From contig JAUTXW010003390.1 of NCBI GenBank assembly GCA_030620095.1, positions 513,805 to 577,804 of the forward strand: a DNA stretch of 64,000 nt, written 5' to 3'. Source of the DNA: Kuschelorhynchus macadamiae (Eukaryota; Arthropoda; Insecta; Coleoptera; Curculionidae). The notes under the pieces were generated by a model, which was not told the origin of the DNA, searched no databases, and saw only the letters and a program-made list of their open reading frames with translations. Positions within the stretch are counted from its first letter, which is position 1. The number at the start of each line of letters is the position of its first letter. The position numbers and the translations under genes were made by a program. This document shows, in pieces, positions 25,859 to 38,243 of the stretch.

Positions 25859-26392
25859 GATATGTTTTTACATTTATTTTATTAAATTACCACTTACAAA
25901 TGCTGTAATTGCCGCAAGAATACATACTACCGTAAAAGGCGCCAATATAAAAGTTTTTACTTGGTCAGCGCGACGTTCCTAACTGCTAAAATTAATTATC
26001 ACTGGCGCTGTATATAAAAGACGTCGAAGAGGTCGACAACATCAAAAACAATTAATATTTTTGCATACGTTGGATTTAATCCCCCTGTTAAACACCACAA
26101 TATCCATATTTTTGTTAGATTTTTCTATCTAAAAAATAAAAAAATAATTTGAAACTTTGTGATAATTAATAAGTACGGACTTTTAGACTATTGAAAGGTG
26201 CATCCGTTAATTTACATTAACTTAATATTAACATTATATTGTTTAATTCACATTACACTTGGTTTACTTCTTTGGTTAAAATAAAATATTATATTAGATT
26301 TTTCACTGACTTGTTTTATTTTTAATCCTCTTTTAACCTATGTAAAAATATCTACTATTATTGTATTTGAAATCCTGGTAAAACTACAAAAT
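25859..26392. other. Intergenic AT-rich DNA
   Basis: Nothing recognised. Confidence 0.5.
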
Positions 26393-27010
26393 TTGTCCCA
26401 ATTCCAAACAGCGCTCTCTAGCGACCGCGCTAAAAACCAGAAAGGCATAATGTATAAAGCAAGTTACAGAGCAATAAGGATCTTTTCAGCGAGACTTTAT
26501 TTAAAAAACTGGAACGTTCTCGGATCCCTGGACTCCGAAAAACATGTTCCTATTTTTGTCAGTCTGTCGGTGTGTCTTAACTGTACGCGGCATAGTTCAA
26601 AAACTACTTAAGCAATTGACTTAAAATGTTGGCTAAAAATCAAGGATCATAGGGGATGAAATGATTACATTTTAGTAAAAATCCAATATGGCCAAACAAA
26701 ATGACGGCGTCTCAAAATGTAAAAAAAAAGTTACCGAATGAACATCAAAATTTGCCCAAAAATAAAGTGTGGCATAGGGATAAAACGGTAAAATTTTTGT
26801 ATAAATCCATTCCTGCGGAACAAAATGACGACTTAATAAAATGTTAAATAATTCAGTAACAAAAATTACTTAGCCAATTGACGTGAAATTTTGCACGTAA
26901 ATCAAGTATTAAACATGGATAGATCGGTAAATAATTAGTGCGATTCCTATATAGCAAAACAAAATGGCGGTCTAATACATTTTTTCAATATTCAGTAAAA
27001 TTCCAATTCC
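26393..27010 (-). repeat. GCCGCCATTTTG repeat family, copy D (single arm)
   Basis: Minus-orientation units of the family: AAAATGACGGCGTC near 26706 and AAAATGGCGGTCT near 26963, spaced by the usual AATTGACTTAAAAT, GTGTGGCATAGGGATAAA and GATAGATCGGTAAA blocks. The CCTGGACTCCGAAAAACATG stretch near 26528 corresponds to the GACAGACA-linked end unit of the other copies. The open frame at 26393-26611 is part of this repeat and not a gene. Confidence 0.7.
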
Positions 27011-27579
27011 TGAAATAGAACCTACTTTTTATAAAAAAGAACAATAGAGGATATAATTTATTTTTTATAGAATAAGTAGATAACCATATCCTATAAAAAT
27101 TAACAGTAATAATAATAATAAATAAATAAGTTAAAAACTAGAAAATTAAAATACATATTAAATTAAAATTTTAACACATTTTATAGGATTTGTATAAAGT
27201 TATTGCCAAATAATTTATTGTTTATGCCCTTAATTATATTTATTTAAGATATATGAAATTACTTTACTTTAGAACATCCCTATATTGTATTTATTACTAA
27301 AACAACGTTAAGCAAGTTAACTTTACTTTGTGTAATTTTTTCACCGCGATAATCTTGGGAATAAATAAATTAGTATATCTATATTTACGTAGCGACAACT
27401 GGGATATAACTTTCTTATTTAGATATATAAACATTCCCGTACTTAGGAGAAAAATATTTTTATACAGAAAATCATCAAATATAGAATGGTTGTGTTTTTA
27501 TTTCAAGCATTTGAAATAAATAACTTGGTGAACAACTTTCGTTAAATTACTGTCGAAACTGAGGTTGTATGTAATAGGT
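27011..27579. other. Intergenic AT-rich DNA
   Basis: Nothing recognised; short AT-rich open frames only. Confidence 0.5.
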
Positions 27580-28551
27580 GTGCATTTTCAACACCACGTT
27601 GATATATTTTTTGTGATATTATTTTATATTTAGTCAGCCCATTATTGCACATCAGTTCTGTGACTTTTCTTTAGCGCCTTCCCATGTGTCATGGTATACA
27701 AACAAACTGTTTCTGTTAGTAATGCGGAGGAACTTTTGTTAGTTCAAAGAGCTACAATTAAAAAAAATTGGTTTGTTGTCTATATTTCGAGGTTCGACCT
27801 AAAAATGAGTTTGTTTCCTGGACTAATATTTAGACGTGCTGACCTCAACATGACGATCTTATTACTTATTTTGTCGAAAGCTTTCTATAAATCGCAGCAT
27901 TTTGTATCCTCCTATACTCCAACAGGTAATCAGCAAATGAAACTTAATTACTTGCAATAGATGTACGTGGCACAAAACGTTTGTCACCGGCATTGCTACC
28001 CTCAAAAGGCAAAAATATTTTTAAATTAAAAAAAATACACGACATTTCTTTAACAAAATCTTTACCTAAAAGATACGGTATGATGTTTTTTTCTTAGAAA
28101 ACTATTAGCACGGTTGCTTCTCTTCATAATCGCCCATAGAATGCGGAACAGATTATATGTCCCGGATTAACCCAATCAAAATTTCCAATATAAAAAGCAG
28201 GGTCTAGCAATGCAAAATTTGGCTAGTTCAAAAAGTTACAATTTAAAAAAATGGTTTCTGGTTATAAGTTCGTCCTGAAAATGGCTCTGTTTTCTGGACT
28301 CACATTCAGGAGTTCCGACCTTAGCACGACGATCGTAGAACATTTTATCTAAAGCATCACTGAAAACTCTGTATAAATCGAAGCGACCTACATTTTAAGT
28401 CCAATGACGCCAAGAGGTAATCAGCAAATGACACTTAATTAATTTCGATGGATCTATGTGGTACAAAAGATTCACTACGACCATTGCGCACCTCAAACAG
28501 CAAAGATGTTTTTAAATAAAAGAGAAAACACGAGATTTCATTAATGAAATG
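27580..28551. repeat. Diverged tandem repeat, about 490-bp unit, two copies
   Basis: Shared blocks such as AGAGGTAATCAGCAAATGA, ACTTAATTA, TGTGGTACAAAA and CACGAGATTTC occur in the same order in about 27700-28060 and about 28200-28550, with clear divergence. The start of a third copy resumes at 32114, beyond the mariner-like insertion. The 89-codon frame at 27691-27960 lies within a unit and is not conserved in the next one, so it is probably not a gene. Confidence 0.65.
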
Positions 28552-29420
28552 TACAGGGTGGTGTATTTTCGGTACTTCTAAGGGATCTGACAAAACTGAA
28601 GGTGCTACTAGATAACCGATTGCACATTTTCGAGTTCGATTTACAAATGAACTCCGTGGTTACTGACCCTGGCTAACTTAAGCTACGGGATGTTTTCGAC
28701 AATTAGTTAATTTTGATAGGGTCCTGTATCTCGTTTATTATTGGTGGCAGAAGAAAAAAGTAAATTGGTGATTTATGGAGTCTTTTACGCAGAATTCAGT
28801 GGCGTTCTTACTTTTTTTCAATTTATCTCAGGTTTTGAGATATGACATATAGTTATGTTTTTTTCAATGGGACACCAGGTATATTTTTTCTTAGTCGATT
28901 GGAAATTAAATTACCTTTAAGACGGTACCAAATTTGAGTTTTTGCAAAATAATTATTTTTTAAGTATAATCATTATTCATTAGGATTTCCATGTGATTGA
29001 GATAAACATAGCAACTGAACATTTTATTTATATCTTTGGAGGAGATTGATTAAACTTCATGTTTGATAACTACAAAAACCACTTAATAACATATCTGAAA
29101 ATATTACCTATAATTTTAACAATCCCTTTGATAAAATAATTGAATAAATCGAAAAAATAAACTACTTGGGATTTTTAATTCTGATCTTTTCTCCTTATGT
29201 CTATATCATTTTCCCCAGAACTTATTTGAGTTAGTTTGTATAATAATAAGTGCCATTCCAGCAATAAAATGTAAAACAATCATATTCAAAGCTTGCTTAC
29301 AGTCGAATTTAAACCTATTTATATGCAGAAGGCTTTGGAAACAATTGTTTGACTCCATCTTTTCCAATATTTTGACAGTTAAAAGTTTGAGTTACACATA
29401 TTCCGGTAAAACCCGCGAAC

Positions 29421-30440
29421 ATGGCATACGACAATATGCAAAAATGCAATATGATAGAGTGTTACATTGAGTCCGGTAAAGACAGTATTGCTTCATTGGA
29501 ATTCTATTTTAGAAAGTACCTAACCAGAAAAACGACAGCCCCACGCCGATATATTTAAGCAACTGGAGAAAAATCTTAAGCTGCATTGGTACTTCCAGAA
29601 GCCAAGACCGAAATAATGTATAAAAGAAAATATTGAAAGAGAAAAAATCAACAGAATCGCATATTTTGTAGTGTATTCAACTCCATCTTCAACCCAGATT
29701 AGAGCCGAAACAGGCGTCAACAGAAAAAAAAATAAGATATCGAAAAAGCACAAATTTCGTCAGTATTCCTGTAGTAAGGTTCAAAATTTACATCCACGAG
29801 ACGCAGAACGGAGACTGCAGTTTTGCTTATAGTATTTGGACAATTGCCAGAAAAACAATAATTTCTTCAGAAATGTAATATAGACAAATAAAGTGCGAAA
29901 ATCTAGAGATGGAATATTCAATCCCCATAACAATTTGTATTGGGTTAATAAAAATTCACACATTACCGTCAATGGAACATCACAGGGTCGTTTTGCATTT
30001 AATGTGAGGTGTGCCCTATATCATGTACTAATATTGTGCAACACGATTTTTGATGCAAGTTTAATACCTGAGAGCTATATTGAAATTCTAGAGGAAAATC
30101 TGAACCCAAAGGCATGAATAACAGTTACATCCAGCAAAGTGGTGCGCTCCAAGTCATAATGCCTGAAGAGTAGCTTAGTTTCTAGATCGAAATTTTCCCA
30201 ATACCAATGTACCAATGGGCCGGCAAGGTGACCACATAAGTCGCTTGACCTTACTCCGTTAGATTTTTTCTGGGGTTTTTTATAAAATATCATTTACAAA
30301 AACAGCAGCAATATTATTCGATAATTAAAAACCTTTCTCAGGCGTAGTTTGGGAAAATGAAGCGATTACATATATTCAGTGCTCTTAAGGATGTAGCCTG
30401 CGAAGACTGCTTGACGAATAATAGTCTCCAATTCGAAAAT
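29421..30440 (+). pseudogene. Mariner-like transposase remnant
   Basis: N-terminus from the ATG at 29421: MAYDNMQKCNMIECYIESGK. Then AETGVNRKK, the helix-turn-helix linker region, and LHPRDAERRLQFC (about 29790). The first catalytic block is present as NVI.TNK followed by SRDGIFNPHNNLYWVN; active relatives have TDE there, so the catalytic aspartate is lost. GRFAFNVRC and IFDASLIPESYIEILEENL follow (29985-30105), then LDLTPLDFFWGFL with NIIYKNSS (about 30250-30310). Multiple stops and frameshifts. The order and spacing fit a DDE transposase of about 340 residues. Confidence 0.8.
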
Positions 30441-31035
30441 AGAATGTAATTGTTATTAATGTAATGTTAAACTTTTTTGTTAGGTACTAGAATTATTATT
30501 GCATTTATATCTTAGGATTAATAGTCTGGAAGTTTAATGATTTTATTGTTTATTGTTATTTATATTTATTATGTATTGTGTATAAATATTTTTCAGTTCA
30601 GTAGAGAATGGCATCCAAAGCGTTGAACAAATTTACTTAGTTGTGGTGTTTAAAACGCACTTATACAGAATATATAAAAAAAATAATTAAATTAAAAAAC
30701 GACTATTTTGCAAAATCTTAGATACTAAGTGTTTTTATAATTAAAAAGGTAATTTAATTTCTAATGGATTAAGGAAAAAATATACAGGTAGATAGAAAAA
30801 AAGGAAAGACGCTACTTAATTCTACTTAAAAAACTACATAAAGCACTAATTTACTTTTTTCTTCTATCAACAGTAATAAGCGAGATACAGGATCCTATAA
30901 AAAAAGCCAATTTTCGTAGCTCAATAACGATCAAGTTAGCCATGATCGATAAGCATGTTTATTTATTTTGTAAATTGAACTGGAAAATGTTAAATCACTT
31001 TTTATGTAGCACCTACAGTTTTGCGAGAACCTCAT

Positions 31036-32095
31036 AAACGGATCGTATGTTACGAGATTTATATAATTTAGGAATTCGAAATGTTACTTACATATCGTTT
31101 CAAAATTATTTATATAATCGTAAGTAATATGTTCAAATAAAAGAATGTAAATAAAAGTTCTCAACATATTATAAATTGCGGGGTTCCACAAGGGTCGATT
31201 AGGACCAGTGCTTTTTTAAATTTATATAAATTCAATCTCGGAATTGAATTTAAAGGACAGTATTAAGCTGTTTGCGGATGATACTACAATTATATATTTT
31301 GGTACAAATATGTTGAACATTTATGCCCGTACTCACTAAAGAAGATTACATTCAGACCAGCTCTAACCTGACAGTTATAGGTTTAAAATGATATTTTTTC
31401 TAAATGTCACATTTACAAAATGACAGTGACATTAGCGAAACATAACTGGCGAACTAAGAGTTTTAAGTACCATGACAACTAGACCTGGTCTAACTCTTAA
31501 AACTTTTTAGTGAATACGGGGGTTATAGTTAAATTAATCACCATTTCAGCATACTTTTAAGTTGGCTGCAGTCATATAAATTACCTTTAAATTTCAATAA
31601 ATCGTCTTTCGTGTTTATCAATAAAGATACTAGAGACATAAATGTCATTCCTCCATTAGTAATTAATGGTTAAAAACGTGTATTTTAATTCATTCTATAA
31701 ATTATATGGAAAAATATTCTATTATAACATTTAATAAATCTATAGAAATTCACAATCATAATACTAGCCAACGTAACAATTTACACATCACATTAGCAAA
31801 AAGTAACTTTGCAAAAAAATGTATTTTAATATACAGCGATTTACCAAGCGCATTAAGAAGTATTAGAAATATTTTAAAATTTAAAAAAGAAGCAAGGAAA
31901 TATTTTCTGGAAAAATTACACATTTTTAATAATTTATTTCATAATTTACTTTCTTTTACAATCTGTTAATTCTTTAAGTGTTTATTAATTTTTATTGTTA
32001 TATGTAACACATAATGAACATTTATAATTAATTTAGTATTAGTTTACTCTCCCTCTAATAAACCAAATAGTTGGTTGGGAATAAAATAAATGTAA
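31036..32095 (+). pseudogene. LINE (jockey/CR1-like) fragment inside the mariner-like element
   Basis: RT pieces: LRDLYNLGIRNVTYISFQNY (about 31050-31115), CGVPQGSI (about 31178), IKLFADDTTIIYFG (about 31265-31308, the catalytic FADD box intact). After a MITE insertion: LSWLQSYKLPLNFNKSSFVF (about 31555-31615). A deletion then leads to a typical ORF2 tail at 31706-31969 (EIHNHNTSQRNNLHI...SDLPSALRSIRNILKFKKEARKYF). It ends in AATAAAATAAATGTAAAAAA. Broken by a MITE, a deletion and frameshifts. Confidence 0.75.
31326..31520. mobile_element. MITE, 195 bp (CCCG...CGGG family, copy 2)
   Basis: Ends CCCGTACTCACTAAA and TTTAGTGAATACGGG, matching the MITE at 13358-13574. It sits inside an RT reading frame that resumes on the other side, so it is a genuine insertion. 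TTAT lies close to both ends (31321-31324 and 31523-31526), but not immediately adjacent, so the target duplication is unclear. Confidence 0.8.
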
Positions 32096-32113
32096 AAAAT
32101 GCGCCACCCTGTA

Positions 32114-32290
32114 CATACCTACATTGCTTAAAAGATGAGGTGTGATATCTTTCCACCTAACTTACGATTTCTAATAAAAGTTTTTCTGAGATAATCGTTA
32201 GCAGAGCAGTTTCTCTTCATAATCGCCCATAGAATCTGGAACAGGTTGCGTGTTCCGGATTAACCCGATGAGAATTTCGAATATTAAACA
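32114..32290. repeat. Third, partial copy of the 490-bp tandem repeat
   Basis: TTTCTCTTCATAATCGCCCATAGAAT and TCCGGATTAACCCGAT correspond to the same blocks at about 28115-28185. It marks the continuation of the array after the mariner-like insertion. Confidence 0.65.
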
Positions 32291-32854
32291 TATTTACTTG
32301 TTAGTCCGTATAGGAGTCCGCACAAGGCAATACAATATAGTTTAATTAGAGCGACGGACGAACGGACTGTTTAACTGGCACAACTTGCTACCAGCCGTTG
32401 CAGAAACTCAATTTCAATAAAAATAAAATACGGTAACGCCCGGTTCGGTCCGTCTCTTAATAACTACGCCCGTTATTCTGTATGTGGTTTTTTAATAAAA
32501 ATATTAGGCGATTTTAATGTCTGAAGTCCTAATTGCGTTTAATTTCACCAGTAAAGTCTGATTTGGATTATACGTTTCTGTGTCGGCACTGAAAGCCGCC
32601 TAGTGTTTCGAAATCCATTAAATATTGAGGATGGAAGGAGGATCATGCAGATTTCTACAATGAGAGTAAGGGTTTGAATTCGGAAGTTTGAATCCTTTTG
32701 CGTTTTTTATTGACATCGACTTAGATTAAAAAGAAAGTAATTTAACTATGATATACACAGTTTTCTTTCTAGGCTTCTATGCTCTTCAGTGAGGTTGTCA
32801 GTGCAGACTACTGATTTGCAATTACTAAACTTTAATGTTGGGTTTTAATACAAA
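32291..32854. other. Intergenic DNA with a less AT-rich patch
   Basis: At 32440-32620 the composition rises (CCCGGTTCGGTCCGTCTC); possibly conserved non-coding DNA. No gene recognised. Confidence 0.35.
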
Positions 32855-35800
32855 AAAAAAACGGCAAATTTCTTTACCCGGAACTTCCCTCGTAATGATT
32901 TTTTTCCATTTATTAGGAATAGTGAAGTGTGACTTAATTTAGTTCAGTACATAGTCACAGGATACACGTGTTATACATACTGTCTTTTCATTTTTGTTTG
33001 TTCCATCGTATTGGATTCCTACCAATATTTTACCATTTTCTTTCTACCTATGCCACACTTGACTTTTGGGCATAATAATATAAATTTAATAAGTAGTTTT
33101 TACATTGACACATACCGCCATTTTGCTACGTCAAATTGAATTCGTAACAGTTTATGCTATTTTCACATGAAATTTTTCTGCAAAATCAATTGAACAAGAT
33201 TTTTTACACTGATTTTTTAAAAATTTTATTTGGCCGCTATTTTGTTTCGCCACCTTAAATTGAAAGCCATATTATCAGTCTTTACCTACTCCTCACGGTC
33301 CGCAGATACTTCCCAGATATTAAGTTTCTAACTGGTTTTCGTTATCGATCCTCTTCTTATGTTAAAGTGTTGTATTATTTAGGGTTAGGATCCAGTAAAA
33401 AAACAAATGCCTTTTTTTTTAAATGTCTACGTTTCGCAACTTTATAGTTGCATCCTCAGGACAGAGATTTAATACCCTACATGAAACCCATATTATCAAT
33501 CCTTACCTACTCCGTTGGTCTGCAGATATTTCCTAACCTCAAATAATACACCACTCTAACAACAAGAAAATCGTTAGCGAAAACCATTTAGAAACATAAT
33601 ATGTAAGAAATATCTTCAACGGAGAAGGTAAAGACTGATAATATGGATTTCATGCAGGATATATATGTGCCCTGAGAATGCAACAATAAATATATACTTT
33701 TGTTTTTATTACTGGATCCTAACCCCAAATAATATACCACTCTAATATTAAATCAAGAGGATCGTTTACGAAAACCTTTTGGAAACTTAATATCTAGAAA
33801 ATATCTGCGGATTAACGTAGAACATGCAAGGATGCAACAAGAAAGTTGCGAAACGTAGACAATTTAAAAAAGCCTTTTGTTTCTTTCCTGGACCCTAACT
33901 CCAAATAATACACCACTTTAACATAACCACAAGCGGATCGTTAACGAAAACCATGGAAACATAATATCTGGGAAATATCTGCGGACTAACGGAGTTAGTA
34001 AAGACTGATAGTATGGGGTTCATCCAGGATATAGAAACTATGTGTCCTGAGGATGCAACAATAAAGTTGCGAAACGTCGACTGCTTAAAAAGACATTAGT
34101 TTTTTTACTGGACTCTATCCGCAAATAATACACCACTGTAACATAACAACAAGATGTTTCTTAACGAAAACTATTTAGAAACTTAATATCTAGGAAATAT
34201 ATGCGGACCTAAGGAGTAGGTATACTGATAATATGGGTTTCCTGCAGGATAAAGGATCTATATGTGTCTTGGGGATGCACAAATTAAATTCCGAAACGTC
34301 GATAATTAAAAAAAAACTTGTTTTTTTTCTGGATCTTAACCCGAAATAATACACCACTCTAACACATTTTTTTTAACATTGTTCAGCCATATTGGATTTT
34401 TACCAAAATATTACCAGGTCATCCTCATGTGACCCTTAATTTTTGGTCAAAATTTTAAGTCAATCGAGTAAGTAGTATTTAAGCTATGTAGCGACAGTAG
34501 TATTTAAGCTATGTATGACAAACAGACCGACAGACGGACCAACGGATTTGATAAAACATGACATCTAGGGACGTTAAAACGTGAATATACGTAAAATCTA
34601 GACAGTGAATTTTTCACGATTACAAAATTTTTATTCGGCCGCAATTTTGTTCCGCCATCTTTAATTAGTAACTAATTTTACTAGTTAAGCACTATACCAC
34701 AATTAGTTATGGCACACAATTTGCAATCATTAAGTAGTTTCTAGTTTTTTATTTTGTGCCACCATCTTGGATTCGTATCAAAATTTTACCAGTTGATTCC
34801 AACATAATAATTGATGTTTATGCAAAATTTAAAATAAATTCGACCAGTAGCTTTTTCATAATATTTTTTCTTAACATTTCACTAGGCCGCCATTTTGTTT
34901 TTGCAATATCAGATCATCTCCATATGACTCTTAACTTTTTATCAAAATTTGAAGTCAACCGGGCTAGTTCAATGCCGCGAACTGGCAGACAGACAGACAG
35001 ACCAACAGACGGGCCGACGGAATTGATAAATCATATTTTTTGGCATATATATAAATAAATAAAACCTGAAAGAGTGGGTGATTTTTTCACGATTACAAAC
35101 ATTTTATTAGGCCGCCGTTTTGTTCCGCCACCTTGAATTAGTACCACACTTTTACTAGTTGACCTCTATACCACAGTTAGCTATCGCACACAATTTGAAA
35201 TCAATTCATGTAGTTATTCAGGCTGAATTTTTAAATATTTTATTAAGCCGCCATTTTGTTTCGCTATCCTGGATTCGTACCAAAATATTTCCAGTTTATT
35301 CCAACATAATATTTGATGTTTTTGCAAAATTCCAGATAAATTGGATAAGTAATATTTTAATAATAACTTTTTTAACATTTCACTAGGCCGCCATTTTTTT
35401 TCGTGATATTGTACGTAAGATGTGTAAAAGTGAGAGGGTGACTTTTTTCACGCTTAAAAACATTTTATTTGGCCAACATTTTGTTCGGCCATTTTTAATT
35501 ACTACCACGATTTTACTAGTTGATCCCTGTACCACAATTATTTATGGTATACAATTTGAAATCAAACCATTAAGCAGTTTTTTCAGGCTGGATTTTTAAA
35601 TATTTTATCAAGCCGCCATTTTATTCCGCCATCTTGGATTCATGCCAAAATGTTATCAGTTGATTGTTTTTGCAAAATTTGAGATAAATTGTATGAGGAG
35701 TTTTTTAATAATAATTTTTTTAACATTTCACTAAGCCGCCATTTTGTTTCGCCATATTTTATTTTCACCAAAATGTTACCAGGTCAGTCATCTCCATATG

Positions 35801-36015
35801 ACCCGTAATTTTTTACCAAAATTTCAAGTCAATCCAGTAAGTAGTTTTTCAGCTACGCCGCCGCGAAGAGACAGACAGACAGACGGACAGACAGACAAAC
35901 AGATAGACAGACCGACGGAATTGAGAGAACATGTTTTTCGTCATCTAGGGACCCTGAAACGTAAAGATCTGAAAAAATCTCGGAGCGTGATTTTTTCACG
36001 ATTACAATACTTACA
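32855..36015 (+). repeat. GCCGCCATTTTG repeat family, copy A (tandem array)
   Basis: Begins with the family end CGGCAAATTTCTTTACC (about 32863) and continues with degenerate units of roughly 100-140 bp. Cores at about 34885, 35110, 35246, 35385, 35610 and 35733 read GGCCGCCATTTTGTTTCGCC followed by ATCTTGGATTCGTACC. Each unit also carries a TTTTACCAGTTGAT block and an AAGTAGTTTTTCAG block. Higher-order blocks end in a GACAGACA run and then CATCTAGGGACCCTGAAACG and GATTTTTTCACGATTACAA. A different tandem repeat (33267-34375) interrupts it. Open frames reading RQTDRQTD are translations of the GACAGACA runs and not genes. Confidence 0.8.
33267..34375 (+). repeat. Tandem array (175-220-bp unit) with hairpin-CGAAACGTCG motif
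   Basis: The block CACCACTCTAACA starts units at about 33550, 33736, 33910, 34130 and 34351. Each unit runs through CGTTAACGAAAACCAT, AATATCTAGGAAATATCTGC, GACTGATAATATGG and a compact hairpin, CTGAGGATGCAAC...GTTGCGAAACGTCG, best seen at about 34038-34085. The first unit, around 33411-33460, is inverted relative to the others. The array sits inside copy A of the GCCGCCATTTTG family. Confidence 0.8.
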
Positions 36016-36652
36016 ATACTTCCCTCGTAACAGGTTTATTTACAATTTACATAATAGGCTATAATTGTGAGAAGTAGAGTGGTAAATCCAGACCTTAATC
36101 CAGCCGCAAACCGACACCTGCGTAAGCGCAGTTTCAAATGCCGCATTATTTTATTCAGTTTGTAGAATTAATTATTGTAAAGAATTAAAAACATTTCGTA
36201 TAAATGATATTATTTGGATACTTTGCTTATTCCATATTTTTTTATTCAGAATCTTGGCCAACTTTAAAAGTCATCAATTTATAAAAATATTTTGCCAAAT
36301 GTTTTGCATCACTGCAAACAATATGTTTTGCGATAAAACTAAAGAACATTATCGTAAAAAATTAATTTTAGTATTCAAATAGATTTTTTTATTTCAAGAC
36401 CCGACTTTCCAAATTATGATTTTTAAGCTTATTTTCCGATAATTTAAATGTTGAGTATTACAAATAGGCTATAATATATAATATTCATTATCAAATAATA
36501 TATAATTAAAGAATACATTTTAAAAGTTTCAATTTGCTATTGATCTTATTGATTGTTAGAAGCTTTTAAGATAAAGGTATCAAACCTATAATATATTATT
36601 ATATATTTATATTCGATAAGAAGAGGCGCATTTAATAAAATAATGTTATACA
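36016..36652. other. Intergenic AT-rich DNA
   Basis: Nothing recognised. Confidence 0.5.
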
Positions 36653-37460
36653 GGGTGTCTCAATAAAGAAAACATAGGTTATGTATATTTCCAAGTTTCT
36701 AATGATTTTTTAACATTTTTGATACTTTTAAAAGATAATGCAATGAAAATGCTACTTTTGTATTTAAAGTTTTTTTGTATTTCCTATAGCAAAAGCCCTA
36801 ACGAACAAACCCACCAACAGCCGTAACTATAAGATTTAAAAAAAAACTTTAAATACAAAAATTGTAGGGTATTTTGCTTATTTTCTTTTCGATATATCAG
36901 ATTTCAAAAAATAACTTTTGAACACCCTATATATTATTTGCTAAAATGAAAGGATGAAAAGCCTGATTTCAAAAATATATAGTTTGTTGATATTTAGTTT
37001 AACCGTTTTCAAGCTATTTTAGTTTAAACATTATCGTTTCGGTAAAAGCGACTTCGACCATATTTTCGGTCATCACTATGGTGCAAAAATGCACTAGATG
37101 GCAATTGTTTCAACCACTGTAGTTATGGCAACCAAATACATAATTGTCCTCTTTTCTGTTATTTATAGATTAATGTGTTTGTTAATAATTATTTAATTTT
37201 GTTGAAAATAATTCAAATGGGTTATTCTGAGGAAGAAAATTGAGAAGTAATAAAACTCTTTATTCAAACGATAATAACGTTGCAGAAATTAGAGCCGAAT
37301 ATCGGTAAATATATCGGTGAAGAAGAATTCCTTGAATAAATACAATCAAGAACATAATTATTCTTTTTGAACAACAAAATTCCATTCAACGAAAAACCAG
37401 AAAAATAGAAAACGTTTCTGACAATGAAATGCCATTCAACGAAAGTACAAGACAATAATT
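36653..37460 (+). mobile_element. Tc1/mariner-like left end with transposase N-terminus fragment
   Basis: Starts at TACAGGGTGTCTCAATAAAG. An internal inverted repeat involves about 36760-36790 and 36838-36862. At 37218 an ATG opens MGYSEEEN, then a stop and EVIKLFIQTIITLQKLEPNI, resembling the N-terminal helix of these transposases. The rest is lost. Its relation to the minus-strand C-terminal piece at 37640-37965 is unclear. Confidence 0.45.
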
Positions 37461-37639
37461 AACAATGATTAATAAAATTAACTTTTTTGAACGTAATTTG
37501 AAAAATACTTATAAAACTTCATATTTTCTACATAGCCTACATTATTTTAAATACATTTGCGAATATTTCTCAACACTTTTCTATTTATACGTGAACTGAT
37601 AAAAGTTGCGTGCTCTATGTTTAATAGTGATATTTAGTT

Positions 37640-37965
37640 ACTCTATTATGGTTTCTACAGTTTGATATCGATTATAACAAATCTTGTTCTTCAAATATTG
37701 CCACAAAAAAATGTCCAATGGGTTCAACTCCAAACTATTCGCTGGCCATCGGAGGGTTCCATGTCTGCCTATACAAAGTAGGTATTTACCATTAAGGTGG
37801 TCGGTGACTAATTAGATGCTGTGTGGAGGTGCACCGTCTTGATGCTATATTAGCTCAAAATATTGTCTGACTGGAATATCTTCTAGCAATTGCTCTATTT
37901 CTGTTTCTGAAAACTTTTGCGCACAGTTTTTTATTCGCAGAATTATTGTCTTTAAACAGGACTTT
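37640..37965 (-). pseudogene. Tc1/mariner-like transposase C-terminal fragment
   Basis: On the minus strand the sequence still shows VHLHTASN (the DGAPPHT region), GTLRWPANSLELNPLDIF as a frame-shifted block (the W.ARSPDLTPLDFF signature), and a following LW.YLKN.I piece. All catalytic context is frameshifted, so it is a dead relic. Confidence 0.65.
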
Positions 37966-38243
37966 TAGATATTTTAATGTTTTCAGCATTAAATAATATT
38001 CAAAAAATTAAGATATATCATGATTTATGTTACGCTTTTAGAGAATTTAGCCAAATTTACTCCATATTAGATTATCATAATTTGATAGCTAATTAAACGA
38101 CCTGTATCATTACTTGTCAGTGTCAAATAAGACAACAAGTTCTCTTTGCCACCTTGCAATTTTGACAATTTCAGTCTTTTTGCTATGTCAACCAAAATAC
38201 AAACATTCAATCATTTTAAAAAACTTCAAAAAAAGTAATTAAA

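Larger units (their letters stand above)
28554..32111 (+). mobile_element. Tc1/mariner-type element with long terminal inverted repeats, itself invaded
   Basis: Left end CAGGGTGGTGTATTTTC (28554), right end CGCCACCCTG (32111), each flanked by TA. The left terminal repeat (about 28554-28960) is matched inversely by about 30670-31035 plus the last few bases at 32096-32111; a LINE fragment (31036-about 32095) separates the two parts of the right repeat. Without inserts the element would be about 2.5 kb. The transposase remnant is at 29421-30440. Confidence 0.8.

Noticed and set aside
27691..27960. 89-codon open frame
   Set aside because: It lies in a diverged tandem repeat whose sister copy does not keep the frame.
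33267..34375. CRISPR-like spaced repeats
   Set aside because: Units are 175-220 bp, degenerate, partly inverted and in an animal-type genome.
34756..35058. 100-codon open frame ending in a QTDRPTDGPTE-type tail, and a similar one at 35744-36064
   Set aside because: They fall inside the degenerate GCCGCCATTTTG repeat; the tail is the GACAGACA tract.
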